Source: Stenotrophomonas maltophilia
Lineage (GTDB): Bacteria > Pseudomonadota > Gammaproteobacteria > Xanthomonadales > Xanthomonadaceae
Length of the DNA: 64,000 nt
Direction of reading: 5' to 3'
Assembly (NCBI RefSeq): GCF_004920835.1
Contig: NZ_QFHO01000003.1
Coordinates: forward strand, 62,001-126,000
Both the position numbers and the translations under genes were made by a program. Every line of letters starts with the position of its first letter. The stretch's first letter is position 1. Of this stretch, positions 16,434 to 27,952 are shown piece after piece. Under the pieces are notes generated by a model. It was not told the origin of the DNA and did no database searches. It was given only the letters and a program-made list of their open reading frames with translations.

Positions 16434-18545
16434 TCAGTCAAAGCGCAAACGCACACCAGCGTAGATGCCACGGCCTTCGCCCGGCGTCGAGCGAGCAATA
16501 TCCTTGCCGGCATCGTTGTAGCCTGGCGTGACCGTGGCGGCGTAGTGGCGGTTGCCGATGTTGCGCATCTCCGCCCAGGCCTGCCAGCGACCGCCGGGTG
16601 CGTCGTAGCCGATGCGGCTGCCGAAGATCACATGGCTGTCAGCCCAGTAGCTGTTGGCGTAGTCCACCGCGATGCGCGAGGCGTATTCGGTGTTGAGGGC
16701 GGCGTACAGGCCGGATGCGTGATCGAAGCGCAGCTCGGCCTGGTAGGCGTGGCGCGGCAGGCCGGGCAGGCGGTTGCTGCCGAAACGCGCATCGTGGCGG
16801 TAACGGAAGTCGCTGAAGGTATACGCCTGGCGCAGCGACAGGCGGCCGGGCGCTGCCTGCCACAGCGTGCTGTCCAACCCGGCTTCGATGCCACGGTGCA
16901 CGGTGGGGCTGGCGTTGTTCTCGGCGATGAACAGGTTCGGCACCGGCTGCAGCTCGACGCTCAGCAGTTCGTGGTTCACGTGCGCGTAGTAGCCGGTTAG
17001 TTCCCAGCGACCCAGCGCCGCGTCACCGCGCGCGCCCAGTTCCAGCGTGGTGGCGGTCTGGTTCTGCATCGGCACCGGCGCGCGCTGGCGCCCGGTGGAC
17101 GGGCCATTGCCCGGCCCGAAGTACTGGTTGGAGCCCCAGATCATCGACCACGGATGCGGCGCCTCCACCGAGCGGCTGAGGTTGCCGAACCACTGGGTCT
17201 GCGTGCTGTGCTGCCAGGTGAAGCCCAGTCGCGGTGCGTAGTCCCAGTCGTGGTCGCGCAGGCGGCCGCCGCTGCTTGGCCAGGTCACCTGCACATCGCG
17301 ACGGGTGTTGATCAGTGCCAGCCCGGTCTGCATGCGCAGGCGGTCATTGAAGGTGAGGATATTGCCGACGTGCAGCGTGCTGTCGGTGCCGTGGTGGCGG
17401 AAGTCACGCGTGCGCGTGCCGGCGGCATAGCCGTTGCTGGCAAAACGCAGCGACTCGCGCACATCGGCATCCAGGTCATGGGTGACGCGCAGGCCGACCG
17501 TGGTTTCGCTGTCCAGGCCGAACAGTCGGTGCCGGTGGCGGTAGTCCAGCGTGGCGTTGAGGTTGGCGTAGTCCAGCTGCTGGCGGTACAGGCTCTCGTT
17601 CAAGTCCATCGGGTACTTGTGATAGACCAGTCCCGCCTGCAGCGAAGAATCCTCATCGATCTGCAGCGTGGTGACGTTGCCCACCCACGTGCTGCCGCGC
17701 TGCGGGCGGCGCGCATCGATGGCCAGGTTGGCCGCATTCGCGGCACGTGGGTCGTTGCGGATCTGATCGCGGGTCAGGCGACCGGGCGTTTCGTGATTGG
17801 TCTCGCGGTAGCGCACGAAGAAGCGCGTCTGCAGATCGGGCGTGATCTGCCAGCCGATGTTGGCCATCGCGCCCTTGCCGTCGCCGCGCGCATGGCGCTG
17901 ATAACCATCGAACTCGGTATCGGTGTAGGCCAGGAAGTAATCGACATCACCATTGACGCCGCCCCAGCTGATGCCGCGCTTCTGGTAGCCACGGCTGCCG
18001 GCTTCGTAGTGCAGCTGCACGCCGGCCGAATCACGGCCGCTGCGGCTGACGTAATCGATGGCACCGCCCAGCGCCAGCGCGCCGCGCTCGAAGCCGTTGG
18101 CGCCGCGCAGGACTTCCACACGCGACAGCCACAGCGGTTCCAGCAGCTCATAGGGCGTACCACCCGGGCCGGTCAGCGGCAGACCGTCGATCGACACAGC
18201 GATGCCCGAGGCGTGCGCACCCGGGCCCCGGTTGATGCCCGAGCCACGGATCGACACCTTGGTGCCTTCGTTGCCCGGCGACTGTGCGCTGATGCCCGGC
18301 TGGTAGGCCAGCACATCGGCACTGCTGGACAGTCGGCTGTCGGCCTTGGCGACGTCGATGACGTTGCTGGCGCCGGGTACGCGCTTCAGCGCCTCGCGCG
18401 CCTGCGCGCTGGCATCGGCAGCAGCGGTGACCTGCACGGCATCCAGAGTGGTGGCCTGCGGAGCGGCTGCGGCAGTGGAGGTAAGGCCAAGGGAAACGGC
18501 CAGGAACAACAGCGACGGGGTGGGACGGTACGACGAGAGCGACAT
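16434..18545 (-). CDS. TonB-dependent outer membrane receptor
   Basis: 703 residues. Signal peptide (to about TAAAA), TonB-box-like TTLDAVQVTA, plug domain with GTKVSIRGSGINRGPGAHASG and SRVEVLRGANGFERGALALGGAIDYVSR, then a beta-barrel ending in the classic aromatic terminus (GVRLRFD). The plug pattern resembles siderophore/FecA-like receptors, but I see no Fur box upstream, so the substrate is open. It converges on the membrane-protein operon. TonB-like genes occur elsewhere in the window at 35.2-36.6 kb. Confidence 0.88.
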   Translation of the reverse strand: MSLSSYRPTPSLLFLAVSLGLTSTAAAAPQATTLDAVQVTAAADASAQAREALKRVPGASNVIDVAKADSRLSSSADVLAYQPGISAQSPGNEGTKVSIRGSGINRGPGAHASGIAVSIDGLPLTGPGGTPYELLEPLWLSRVEVLRGANGFERGALALGGAIDYVSRSGRDSAGVQLHYEAGSRGYQKRGISWGGVNGDVDYFLAYTDTEFDGYQRHARGDGKGAMANIGWQITPDLQTRFFVRYRETNHETPGRLTRDQIRNDPRAANAANLAIDARRPQRGSTWVGNVTTLQIDEDSSLQAGLVYHKYPMDLNESLYRQQLDYANLNATLDYRHRHRLFGLDSETTVGLRVTHDLDADVRESLRFASNGYAAGTRTRDFRHHGTDSTLHVGNILTFNDRLRMQTGLALINTRRDVQVTWPSSGGRLRDHDWDYAPRLGFTWQHSTQTQWFGNLSRSVEAPHPWSMIWGSNQYFGPGNGPSTGRQRAPVPMQNQTATTLELGARGDAALGRWELTGYYAHVNHELLSVELQPVPNLFIAENNASPTVHRGIEAGLDSTLWQAAPGRLSLRQAYTFSDFRYRHDARFGSNRLPGLPRHAYQAELRFDHASGLYAALNTEYASRIAVDYANSYWADSHVIFGSRIGYDAPGGRWQAWAEMRNIGNRHYAATVTPGYNDAGKDIARSTPGEGRGIYAGVRLRFD

Positions 18546-18642
18546 GCGGGAATGCTGTAAACCACGAAAGTGGCGCGCAAGTTAACAGGTCGGGGGCGCC
18601 ACGTCACCCATCGGCGGCGTATGGGCTATCCGCAGCATCCAT

Positions 18643-18729
18643 GTAGAGCCGAGCCCATGCTCGGCTATCGCGCGCAGGGCGGGTTTCCTTCGCTCGAAGC
18701 GAAGAGCAGCCGAGCATTGGACCGGCTCT
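18643..18729. repeat. Inverted pair of SMAG/REP palindromes
   Basis: GTAGAGCCGAGC...GCTCGGCT at 18643-18666, and its mirror AGCCGAGC...GGCTCTAC at 18706-18729. Between them sits a small hairpin, CTTCG CTCGAAG. Inverted pairs of GTAG repeats can fold into a long stem and may act as a 3'-end stabiliser for the downstream minus-strand serine hydrolase gene. Confidence 0.75.
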
Positions 18730-18737
18730 ACAGAAGG

Positions 18738-20174
18738 TTACGGCGAGGGCTTGGCCAGCGCTTTGGCCTTGGCATACAGCCGGTCAGCCGTTTCCTTCTC
18801 ACCCAGCGCGGCGTGGCATTCCGCGAGGCTGTCCCACGCATTGGCCGAATTCGGATACAGCTTGGTATTGAGAGCGAACACCTTCACCGCCTTGCGTGCC
18901 CCGAGGCTTTCGCGGACCGCGTACGCATCGGCATTGATCGCGCGCTCCAGTTCGCTGGCAGCAACCTTATTGCTGTCGCGCAGCCAGCGATGCACTGCTT
19001 CGGCCGCATCGTCACTGTCATCCAGCGCATACGCGATCAGCCGCTCGGACAGCACCGCATGCGGGAACTCCCGCGGTGCGGCGACCGCCATCGTGCTCTC
19101 CACCAGCGTGCTCGACCAGACATTGCGTGCGCTGCCGTTGGTCAGGTACACGAACACCCAGTAACCGCTGGCCAGCGAGCCCTTGTAGGCCAGCCGCGCA
19201 CGTACACGGGTACCGCCATCGTGACCAACCTGGGTGTAGCCGTCGCTGCGGGTGGTGTCCCAACCGGTGGAGAAGAAATTGCTGCCGCCACCGCTCAGTT
19301 TCTGCGGCTGCCAGAGTTTTTCCAGGGTCGCCGTGCGCAGCAGCTTGCCGGTCGCCAGCGCCTGCAGGAAACGGTTCATGTCGCCCACGGTGGTCTGCAG
19401 GTCGGCATGGCCCCAGCCGTAGTCCGGCCAGGGATCTTCATTGGCCGGCTGCAATGCGCCGTCTTTGCCGATGTACGGCACCGCCGCGCGTTGGGATGGC
19501 ACGCTGGCGACGCCCCACGAGGTGCTGGTCATCTTCAATGGCAGCAGGATGCGTTCGCGTGCGATGGCTGGGTAAGGCTTGCGATAGTGTGCTTCCAGCA
19601 ACGCCGTCAGCACCAGGTAGTTGGCCTGCGTGTACTGCACGCGGCTGCCGGTGGCGAACTGCATCGGCGCCGCCGCAGCCACCTTCAGCGCAGCGGCAAG
19701 ATCGGGCGCCACACCGGTGTAGCCCTTGCTCACCCAGCGGTTGTCCACCCGGTCGTAGTACTCGGCGATGCCGGAGCTATGGTTGAGGAAATCGCGCACG
19801 TGGATCGCCTGCCAGGCTGCGGGCAGGTCAGGCACGTAGCGGCCGGCGGGTGCATCCAGATCCACCTTCCCCTGGTCTACCAGCTGCATCACCAGCGAGC
19901 TGGTCAGCAGCTTGGCCATCGACTGCGCGGCGAAGATGGTATCGACGGTGGCGGGTGCATGGGCAGCGGGATCGCGTTCGCCGCTGGCGCCTTGGTAAAG
20001 CACCTTGCCGTTGTGTGCGACCAGCACTGCCTGGCCGGCGATACCGTAGCGCCCGCGGTTGCTCTGAAGTTGGGCGTCGAGCTGAGTAGAGAGAGCGGTG
20101 GGGACGTCACGTGCCGAGGCGGGCAGGGCGATGGCCAGGGCACAGAGCAATGCAGCTGCAAGGGTGCGGTACAT
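18738..20174 (-). CDS. Exported serine hydrolase (class C beta-lactamase-like) with TPR-like tail
   Basis: 478 residues. Signal peptide (to SARD). The beta-lactamase/transpeptidase-like domain has the SxxK motif AAQSMAKLL (Ser85, Lys88), a Tyr-containing block HSSGIAEYYDR and the third motif VGHDGG. The last 60 residues (NSANAWDSLAECHAALGEKE) look like one or two tetratricopeptide helices. This is a family of penicillin-binding-protein-like esterases and peptidases; a true antibiotic-resistance role is not implied. It sits between hutU and a SMAG pair, with its own promoter upstream of 20174. Confidence 0.82.
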   Translation of the reverse strand: MYRTLAAALLCALAIALPASARDVPTALSTQLDAQLQSNRGRYGIAGQAVLVAHNGKVLYQGASGERDPAAHAPATVDTIFAAQSMAKLLTSSLVMQLVDQGKVDLDAPAGRYVPDLPAAWQAIHVRDFLNHSSGIAEYYDRVDNRWVSKGYTGVAPDLAAALKVAAAAPMQFATGSRVQYTQANYLVLTALLEAHYRKPYPAIARERILLPLKMTSTSWGVASVPSQRAAVPYIGKDGALQPANEDPWPDYGWGHADLQTTVGDMNRFLQALATGKLLRTATLEKLWQPQKLSGGGSNFFSTGWDTTRSDGYTQVGHDGGTRVRARLAYKGSLASGYWVFVYLTNGSARNVWSSTLVESTMAVAAPREFPHAVLSERLIAYALDDSDDAAEAVHRWLRDSNKVAASELERAINADAYAVRESLGARKAVKVFALNTKLYPNSANAWDSLAECHAALGEKETADRLYAKAKALAKPSP

Positions 20175-20257
20175 CGCGGTGATCCGTCAGCGGTGATGGC
20201 GCATGTTGGTCACGGCGGAAGGCCGGGTCAAGGGCACCGATTCCCGCATCAGGGAGA

Positions 20258-20313
20258 GCCGGCCAGCGGCCGGCACTACCCTGTATTTCCGGTAGTGCCG
20301 GCCGCTGGCCGGC
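20258..20313. repeat. Perfect 23-bp inverted repeat (SMAG dimer)
   Basis: Left arm 20258-20280, right arm 20291-20313, all 23 bases complementary, with a 10-base loop. Each arm carries its own GTAG/CTAC end and a self-complementary GCCGGC core. It sits 11 bases after the hutU stop on the minus strand and could terminate or protect the hut mRNA. Confidence 0.8.
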
Positions 20314-20323
20314 AACGCCGCGA

Positions 20324-21987
<1,664 letters not shown>

Positions 21988-21991
<4 letters not shown>

Positions 21992-22842
21992 GCGGCGCTC
22001 CGGTTCGTAGCGAATTCAAGGCAGGCGTTGAGCACCTGCGCCAGAGTGTGGCGCAGCGGTGCAGCGTGGTCGGGGTCGAGCGGGGTGGGCCAGCTGTGCT
22101 CGTCCACCTGGTCGGGCAGGGGTTCGTGCATGTAGCCACGGCAGGCCAGCTCCATCTGCAGGCTGTGCACACCGCCGGCGATGTTGCTGTAGTGGCGGGT
22201 GATCCAGCCACCCTTGAAGCGGCCGTTGCGCACCTGGCTCATGCCACTGATCTTCAGCAGGTTTTCCACTACGTCGCTCAGAGCGTTGTCGCAAGACGTA
22301 TCCGGAGCACCGGAGGGACCAGCGGTGCCGAGATTGAACTGCGGCAGCTCACCCTCGAACAGGTGCGGGATATGCGAGCGGATCGAGTGCGCGTCGTACA
22401 CCACCACGGTGCCATGGCGAGCACGCAGGCGCGTAATCTGCGTGGCCAATGCATCGTGGTAGGGCAGGAAATAGGTATCACGACGGCGAGTAATTTCTGC
22501 TTCGTCCGGCTCGCGGCCGGCGTGATACAGCGGCTGGTTGTCGAAGGTGGTCAGCGGGCACAGGCCGGTGGTGTTCTGGCCGGGGTACAGCGACACGCCG
22601 CTGGGATCGCGGTTGAGATCGATCACCGAACGCGAGATCGCCGAACGCACGGTAGTCGCGCCCATGCCGCGCGCGAAGTCATACAGGTCATGTACCCACC
22701 AGTCGGCATCGCGGCGGGCCAGCCACGGCGAGTGGTAGTCGCCGATCAGGTCGTGCGGCAGCTCGCTGCCGGTATGCGGAAAGCTGACGATCAACGGGGC
22801 ATCACCTTCGTGCACCGTCAGCCATTCAGGGCGGGCATTCAT
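21988..22842 (-). CDS. hutG: N-formylglutamate deformylase
   Basis: 284 residues. Hydrolyses N-formylglutamate to glutamate and formate, the final step of the five-step pathway. Motifs: [13 protein letters not shown] (metal His), a [13 protein letters not shown] segment, and [24 protein letters not shown]. HutG with HutF in the same locus shows that the organism uses the five-step route (formiminoglutamate to formylglutamate) rather than direct formiminoglutamase. ATGA overlaps on both sides show translational coupling with hutH and hutU. Confidence 0.95.
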
Positions 22843-24380
22843 GCCTGGGGCTCCACGGTTGGCAACAGATCGGACAAGCCCTGCGCCAGCGCGCCGCTGC
22901 GCACCAGGTTGGTGGCGGTCACCATGTCAGGATGGAAGTAGCGGTCTTCTTCCAGCGTCGGTACCTGCGCACGCAGGGTGGCGCGCACGGTTTCCAGCGC
23001 GGCGCTGGAGCGCAGCGGCGCGTGGAAGTCGCAGCCCTGCGCGGCGGCCAGCAGCTCGATGCCGATCACGTTGGCGGCGTTCTCGGCCATCTGCATCAGG
23101 CGGCGCGCACCGTGCGCGGCCATCGACACATGGTCTTCCTGGTTGGCCGAGGTCGGGATCGAATCAACACTGGCCGGGTAGGCGCGCTGCTTGTTTTCCG
23201 AGACCAGCGCAGCGGCGGTCACCTGCGGAATCATGAAGCCGGAATTCAGGCCCGGGCGCGGGGTCAGGAACGCAGGCAGACCGGACAGCGCCGGGTCCAC
23301 CAGCATCGCCAGGCGGCGCTCGCTGATCGAACCGATCTCGCACACCGCCATCGCCAGCATGTCGGCGGCGAAGGCCACCGGCTCGGCGTGGAAATTGCCA
23401 CCGGACAGCGCTTCACCGGTCTCGGTGAATACCAGCGGATTGTCGGAGACGCCGTTGGCTTCGATTTCCAGCGTGGTCGCTGCCTGGCGCAGGATGTCCA
23501 GTGCCGCGCCCATCACCTGTGGCTGGCAGCGCAGGCAGTACGGGTCCTGCACGCGCACGTCGTTGTCGCGGTGCGATTCGCGGATGCCCGAGTCCAGCAT
23601 CAAGCTGCGCAGGGTGGCAGCGGTTGCGATCTGACCGCGCTGCCCACGCAGCGCATGGATACGCGGATCGAACGGCGTATCCGAGCCCTTGGCCGCTTCC
23701 ACCGACAGCGCGCCGGTGACCAGTGCGGCCTGGAATACAGTCTCGATCTCGAACAGACCGGCCAGCGCATAGGCGGTGGAGAACTGGGTGCCGTTGAGCA
23801 GCGCCAGGCCTTCCTTCGCACCCAGCTCGATGGGCTGCAGGCCAGCACGTGACAGTGCATCGATCGCCGGCAGGCGTTCGTCTCCGATGAAGGCTTCGCC
23901 CACGCCCAGCATCACGCTGGCCAGGTGCGAGAGCGGCGCCAGATCGCCGGAGGCACCGACCGAGCCCTGTGCGGGCACTACCGGCAGCACGTCCTTGACC
24001 AGCATCGCTTCCAGCAACAGCAGGGTCTCCTCGCGCACGCCCGAAGCGCCCTGGGCCAGGCTCACCAGCTTCAGCGCCATCATCAGCCGCACCACGTTGG
24101 CCGGCATCGGCTCGCCCACGCCGGCGGCATGCGAGAGCACGATGTTCCGCTGCAGGGTGGCCAGGTCTTCGCGCTCGATGCGCACGCTGGCCAGCTTGCC
24201 GAAGCCGGTGTTGATGCCATACACCGGCGCGCCCTTGGCGACGATGGCAGCCACGGTCGCGGCACTGGCACGCACGGCCGGCAGCGCGGCCGGGTCCAGT
24301 GCAAGCGGTGCACCGCGATAGGCCTGCCGCCACTGGGCGAGGGTGACATGGCCGGGGCGAAGAACCAGGGTGTTGCTCAT
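22839..24380 (-). CDS. hutH: Histidine ammonia-lyase
   Basis: 513 residues. Deaminates histidine to urocanate. The MIO cofactor-forming triad Ala143-Ser144-Gly145 lies in [16 protein letters not shown]. Also present are YGINTGFG (about 54-61) and, later, [11 protein letters not shown] and the [15 protein letters not shown] block. It is the second gene of hutIHGU, overlapping hutI and hutG by 4 bases each. Confidence 0.97.
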   Translation of the reverse strand: MSNTLVLRPGHVTLAQWRQAYRGAPLALDPAALPAVRASAATVAAIVAKGAPVYGINTGFGKLASVRIEREDLATLQRNIVLSHAAGVGEPMPANVVRLMMALKLVSLAQGASGVREETLLLLEAMLVKDVLPVVPAQGSVGASGDLAPLSHLASVMLGVGEAFIGDERLPAIDALSRAGLQPIELGAKEGLALLNGTQFSTAYALAGLFEIETVFQAALVTGALSVEAAKGSDTPFDPRIHALRGQRGQIATAATLRSLMLDSGIRESHRDNDVRVQDPYCLRCQPQVMGAALDILRQAATTLEIEANGVSDNPLVFTETGEALSGGNFHAEPVAFAADMLAMAVCEIGSISERRLAMLVDPALSGLPAFLTPRPGLNSGFMIPQVTAAALVSENKQRAYPASVDSIPTSANQEDHVSMAAHGARRLMQMAENAANVIGIELLAAAQGCDFHAPLRSSAALETVRATLRAQVPTLEEDRYFHPDMVTATNLVRSGALAQGLSDLLPTVEPQA

Positions 24381-25609
24381 GTGTTGCTCCAGGAGGCAGG
24401 CAGGTCGGGCTGTCCGCGCACCACGCGCGCGTGCAGCGGGTTGAATCCAATGCGATAGACCAGGTCGGCGGGGGCGTCGATGTCCCAGATCGCCAGGTCG
24501 CAGTTCATGCCGATGGCGAGGCGACCGATGCGATCGCCACGGCCCAGTGCGCGCGCTGCTTCACGGGTGAAGCCGGCGATGCATTCGTCCACGGTCAGGC
24601 GGAACAGGGTGGCGCCCATGTTCATCGTCAGCAGCGGACTGGTCAGCGGAGAGGTGCCCGGGTTGCTGTCGGTGGCCAGCGCCAGCGGCACGCCGGCCGC
24701 ACGCAGCGCGGCGATCGGCGGCAGGGTGGTGTCGCGGGTGAAGTAGAACGCGCCCGGCAGCAGTACGGCGACGGTACCGGCGGCGGCCATCGCGGCAATG
24801 CCGGCGTCGTCCAGGTGTTCGATATGGTCGGCCGACAGCGCACCGAAACCGGCCGCCAGTTCGGCGCCATGCTGGTTGCTCAGCTGTTCGGCATGGATCT
24901 TGATCGCCAGCCCATGCGCACGCGCAGCGTCGAATACCTGACGGGCCTGCGCCGGCGAGAACGCGATGTTCTCGCAGAAGATGTCCACGGCCTCGGCCAG
25001 GCCTTCTGCAGCGATGGCCGGAATCATCACCTCGCATACTTCATCGATGTATTCCTGCGCCTCGCGACCGGGCGGCACCGCGTGCGCACCGAGGAAGGTC
25101 GGCACCACGTTCACCCGGCATTCCTCGCCCAGCGCTCGTGCCACCTGCAACTGCTTGCGCTCGTCCTGCAGGGTCAGGCCGTAGCCGGACTTGATCTCGA
25201 TGGTGGTTACGCCTTCGGCGCGCATCGCCAGCAGGCGCGGCCGGCTCTCGCGTGCCAACTGCTCTGGCGAGGCAGCACGGGTGGCGCGCACCGTAGAGAC
25301 GATACCGCCACCAGCACGGGCGATCTCGGCATAGCTCACGCCCTGCAGGCGCTGCTCGAATTCGTTGGCGCGGTTGCCGGCGTAGACCAGGTGGGTGTGG
25401 CAATCGATCAGACCAGGCGAGATCCATCGGCCTTCGCCGTCGATGCGGGTGGTCGGCTGCAGTTGGGCATCGCTGCCGGCGGGGCCGACATGCACGATGC
25501 GGCCATCGGTGGCGGCCAGTACTCCATCGCGCAGGACACCCAGGCCCTCGCCATCGAGGGTCATCAGGTGGACGTTGGACCAGAGGGTATCGACGTGCAT
25601 GGCATCCAC
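24377..25609 (-). CDS. hutI: Imidazolonepropionase
   Basis: 410 residues (a start three codons later, MHVDTLW, is possible). Opens imidazolone propionate to N-formimino-glutamate; amidohydrolase family. Metal ligands: [12 protein letters not shown] near residue 65, IKIHAEQ and ADHIEHLDD, plus a TDSNPGTS block. First gene of hutIHGU, expressed from the divergent promoter region with hutF; a HutC-like palindrome lies about 20 bases upstream. Confidence 0.97.
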   Translation of the reverse strand: MDAMHVDTLWSNVHLMTLDGEGLGVLRDGVLAATDGRIVHVGPAGSDAQLQPTTRIDGEGRWISPGLIDCHTHLVYAGNRANEFEQRLQGVSYAEIARAGGGIVSTVRATRAASPEQLARESRPRLLAMRAEGVTTIEIKSGYGLTLQDERKQLQVARALGEECRVNVVPTFLGAHAVPPGREAQEYIDEVCEVMIPAIAAEGLAEAVDIFCENIAFSPAQARQVFDAARAHGLAIKIHAEQLSNQHGAELAAGFGALSADHIEHLDDAGIAAMAAAGTVAVLLPGAFYFTRDTTLPPIAALRAAGVPLALATDSNPGTSPLTSPLLTMNMGATLFRLTVDECIAGFTREAARALGRGDRIGRLAIGMNCDLAIWDIDAPADLVYRIGFNPLHARVVRGQPDLPASWSNT

Positions 25610-25627
25610 AACGCAGCTGTGCTTATA

Positions 25628-25637
25628 TGTCTATACA
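25628..25637. promoter_or_regulatory. HutC-like operator between hutI and hutF
   Basis: TGTCTATACA, one base off the symmetrical TGTATATACA-type site bound by HutC in pseudomonads, embedded in TTATATG...CAATATAGG. It sits in the only non-coding gap (25610-25667) between the two divergent hut operons and overlaps AT-rich -10 candidates. Urocanate-responsive repression by HutC (27067-27795) is expected. Confidence 0.7.
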
Positions 25638-25667
25638 ATATAGGCGTCCAATTCGGGTTGTCCAGCC

Positions 25668-27038
25668 ATGTCCGATTCGCGTCCCGCGCACTCCTTCCAT
25701 GCCGCCCACGCCCTGCTGGCCGACGGCTGGGCCGCCGACGTCCGCCTGCAGGTGCAGAACGGGCGCATCGCCGAGGTCACGCGTGGGCAGGCTTCGCAGC
25801 AAGGCGATACCCGCGTGGGCATCCTGGTGCCGGGCCTGCCGAACCTGCACAGCCACGCCTTCCAGCGCGGCATGGCCGGCCTGACCGAGATCGGTGGCGG
25901 CGACGGCGACAGTTTCTGGAGCTGGCGCGAACTGATGTACCGTTTCCTGGCCCATCTGCGCCCGGATGCAGTGCAGGCCATCGCCGCCCAGGCCTACATG
26001 GAAATGCTGGAAAGCGGCTTCACCCGTGTCGGCGAATTCCACTACCTGCACCACGATGCCGATGGCCGCCCCTACGCCGATCGCGCCGAGATGAGCGCGC
26101 AGATTGCAGCTGCAGCCGCGCAGACCGGCATCGGCCTGACCCTGCTGCCGGTCTTCTATGCACACGCCGATTTCGGTGGGGCGCCGCCGAACCCGGCACA
26201 GCGCCGCCTCATCCATGACGTCGAAGGGTTCGCGCAGCTGCTTGATGGCGCCCGCACCGCGCTGGCCACGCTGCCCGATGCGGTGCTGGGCATCGCCCCG
26301 CACAGCCTGCGCGCGGTGACGGGCGAGGAGCTGAGCGCGCTGCTGCCGCTGACCGACGGCCCGGTACACATCCATATCGCCGAGCAGGTGCGCGAGGTCG
26401 AAGCCTGCCTGGCATGGAGTGGCCAGCGACCGGTGCAGTGGCTGTACAACCATGCGCCTGTCGACGCGCGCTGGTGCCTGGTGCATGCCACGCACATCAC
26501 CGACGACGAGCGTGCGCAGATGGTCGCCAGCAGGGCCGTGGCCGGCCTGTGCCCGATCACCGAGGCGAATCTGGGCGACGGCCTGTTCCCGATGCAGGCC
26601 TTCGCGCGCGAGGGCGGACGCTTCGGTGTCGGCTCCGATTCCAACGTGCTGATCGATGCCGCAGAAGAGCTGCGCCTGCTGGAATACGGCCAGCGGCTGG
26701 CCCTGCGAGGTCGCAACGTGTTGGCCCCGGATGCTGGCCGCAGCACCGGGCGCTTCCTGTTTGAAGGGGCATTGCAGGGCGGTGCACAGGCGCTTGGCGT
26801 GGCTGCCGGCCTGCTGGTGGGTGCCAGCGCAGACATGGTTGAACTGGATGCCGCGCACCCCGCGTTGCAGGCGCGACACGGTGACGCATGGCTTGACAGC
26901 TGGGTGTTCGCCGCACGTAATGGCGCGCTGCGATCGGTCTGGCGCCATGGCCGCCAGTGCGTGGCCGAGGGCCGCCACCTGCAGCGCGAGGCCATCACTA
27001 CCGCCTTCGCCGCTGCCCTGCGTGGCGTGCTGGGCTGA
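25668..27038 (+). CDS. hutF: Formimidoylglutamate deiminase
   Basis: 456 residues. Deaminates N-formimino-L-glutamate to N-formyl-L-glutamate plus ammonia. Amidohydrolase fold with metal-binding NLHSHAFQRGMAG (about residues 60-72), VGEFHYLHHD, HIHIAEQ, VHATHI and GVGSDSNVLID. The partner HutG is encoded across the divergent operon. It begins 30 bases from the operator and is followed after a 28-base gap by hutC. Confidence 0.95.
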   Translation: MSDSRPAHSFHAAHALLADGWAADVRLQVQNGRIAEVTRGQASQQGDTRVGILVPGLPNLHSHAFQRGMAGLTEIGGGDGDSFWSWRELMYRFLAHLRPDAVQAIAAQAYMEMLESGFTRVGEFHYLHHDADGRPYADRAEMSAQIAAAAAQTGIGLTLLPVFYAHADFGGAPPNPAQRRLIHDVEGFAQLLDGARTALATLPDAVLGIAPHSLRAVTGEELSALLPLTDGPVHIHIAEQVREVEACLAWSGQRPVQWLYNHAPVDARWCLVHATHITDDERAQMVASRAVAGLCPITEANLGDGLFPMQAFAREGGRFGVGSDSNVLIDAAEELRLLEYGQRLALRGRNVLAPDAGRSTGRFLFEGALQGGAQALGVAAGLLVGASADMVELDAAHPALQARHGDAWLDSWVFAARNGALRSVWRHGRQCVAEGRHLQREAITTAFAAALRGVLG

Positions 27039-27066
27039 TCGCCTCCCACCATCGAGACCCCACTAC

Positions 27067-27795
27067 GTGAAGGCCAGCAAGTCCGCCACGCTCAACCAGC
27101 GCATCCGCAGCGACCTGGAAAGCCGCATCCTCAGCGGGGAGTGGGCGCCGGGCTTCCGTATTCCGTACGAGCACGAACTGATGGAGCAGTACGGGTGCTC
27201 GCGGATGACAGTGAACAAGGTGCTGACAGCGCTGGCCGAGAGCGGCATGATCGAGCGCCGCCGTCGCGCTGGCTCGTTCGTGGCGCGGCAGCCCCCGCAC
27301 CTGGAGCAGGTGGCGCTGGAGATTCCCGATATCGCGATGGAAGTCGGCTCGCGCGGCCATCAGTACGCGTATCGTCTGCTGCAGCGCGACCTGCGCCTGG
27401 CCGATGCCGGCAATGCCGGTGAAGTCGAGCTGGCCGGCCAGGAAAACCTGCTGGCGATGCGCTGCCTGCATCTGGCCGACGGCCGCCCGCTGGCACTGGA
27501 ACATCGCCTGATCAGCCCGGTGGGTGTGCCCGAGGTGCTGGACGTCGATTTCAACACCACCGCGCCGGGTAGCTGGCTGTTGCAGAACGTGTCGTGGACC
27601 CGCGCCCAGCACCGCATCAGCGCCTGGGGCGCGGACACCGCCACCGCCAAGCTGCTGGACGTGAAGCCCGGCACCGCCTGTCTGGTGATCGAGCGCCTTA
27701 CCTGGCGCGGCGAACAGCCGATCACCCGTGTGCGCCAGGTGTTCCTCGGCGACGCCTGGGACCTGGTCGCGCGCTTCGCGCCTGGGGCGCGCTAG
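27067..27795 (+). CDS. hutC: HutC, GntR-family histidine-utilisation repressor
   Basis: 242 residues from GTG 27067. N-terminal GntR winged helix: NQRIRSDLESRILSGEWAPG, YEHELMEQYGCSRMTVNKVL, ESGMIERRRRAGSFV. The C-terminal UTRA effector domain binds urocanate (the GENLLAMRCLHLADG-like and PGTACLVIERLTW blocks). It is in an operon with hutF, giving autoregulation through the operator near 25632. The start is somewhat uncertain because no clear Shine-Dalgarno precedes the GTG. Confidence 0.93.
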   Translation: MKASKSATLNQRIRSDLESRILSGEWAPGFRIPYEHELMEQYGCSRMTVNKVLTALAESGMIERRRRAGSFVARQPPHLEQVALEIPDIAMEVGSRGHQYAYRLLQRDLRLADAGNAGEVELAGQENLLAMRCLHLADGRPLALEHRLISPVGVPEVLDVDFNTTAPGSWLLQNVSWTRAQHRISAWGADTATAKLLDVKPGTACLVIERLTWRGEQPITRVRQVFLGDAWDLVARFAPGAR

Positions 27796-27844
27796 GGTCG
27801 ACCCCGCTCGCGCATCTCGCAGCATTGGGCTGAACAGGCGCCAT

Positions 27845-27911
27845 GTAGAGCCGAGCCAATGCTCGGCTGCTGTTCGCGCGATGCGATTGAGTCGAGCGTG
27901 GCTCGACTCCA
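27845..27911. repeat. Two SMAG/REP-like palindromes
   Basis: GTAGAGCCGAGCC...GCTCGGCTGC (27845-27870), then GAGTCGAGC GTG GCTCGACTC (27889-27911), between the convergent ends of hutC and the Mrr-like gene. They probably serve as the 3'-end structures of both. Confidence 0.7.
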
Positions 27912-27952
27912 CAAGGGCATCCACGCATGGCGTTGATCTACGGACACCCCAA

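Noticed and set aside
18738..20174. Beta-lactamase resistance gene
   Set aside because: Only the SxxK and general class C-like fold are shared; the rest, including the TPR-like tail, points to the broad serine-hydrolase/esterase group.
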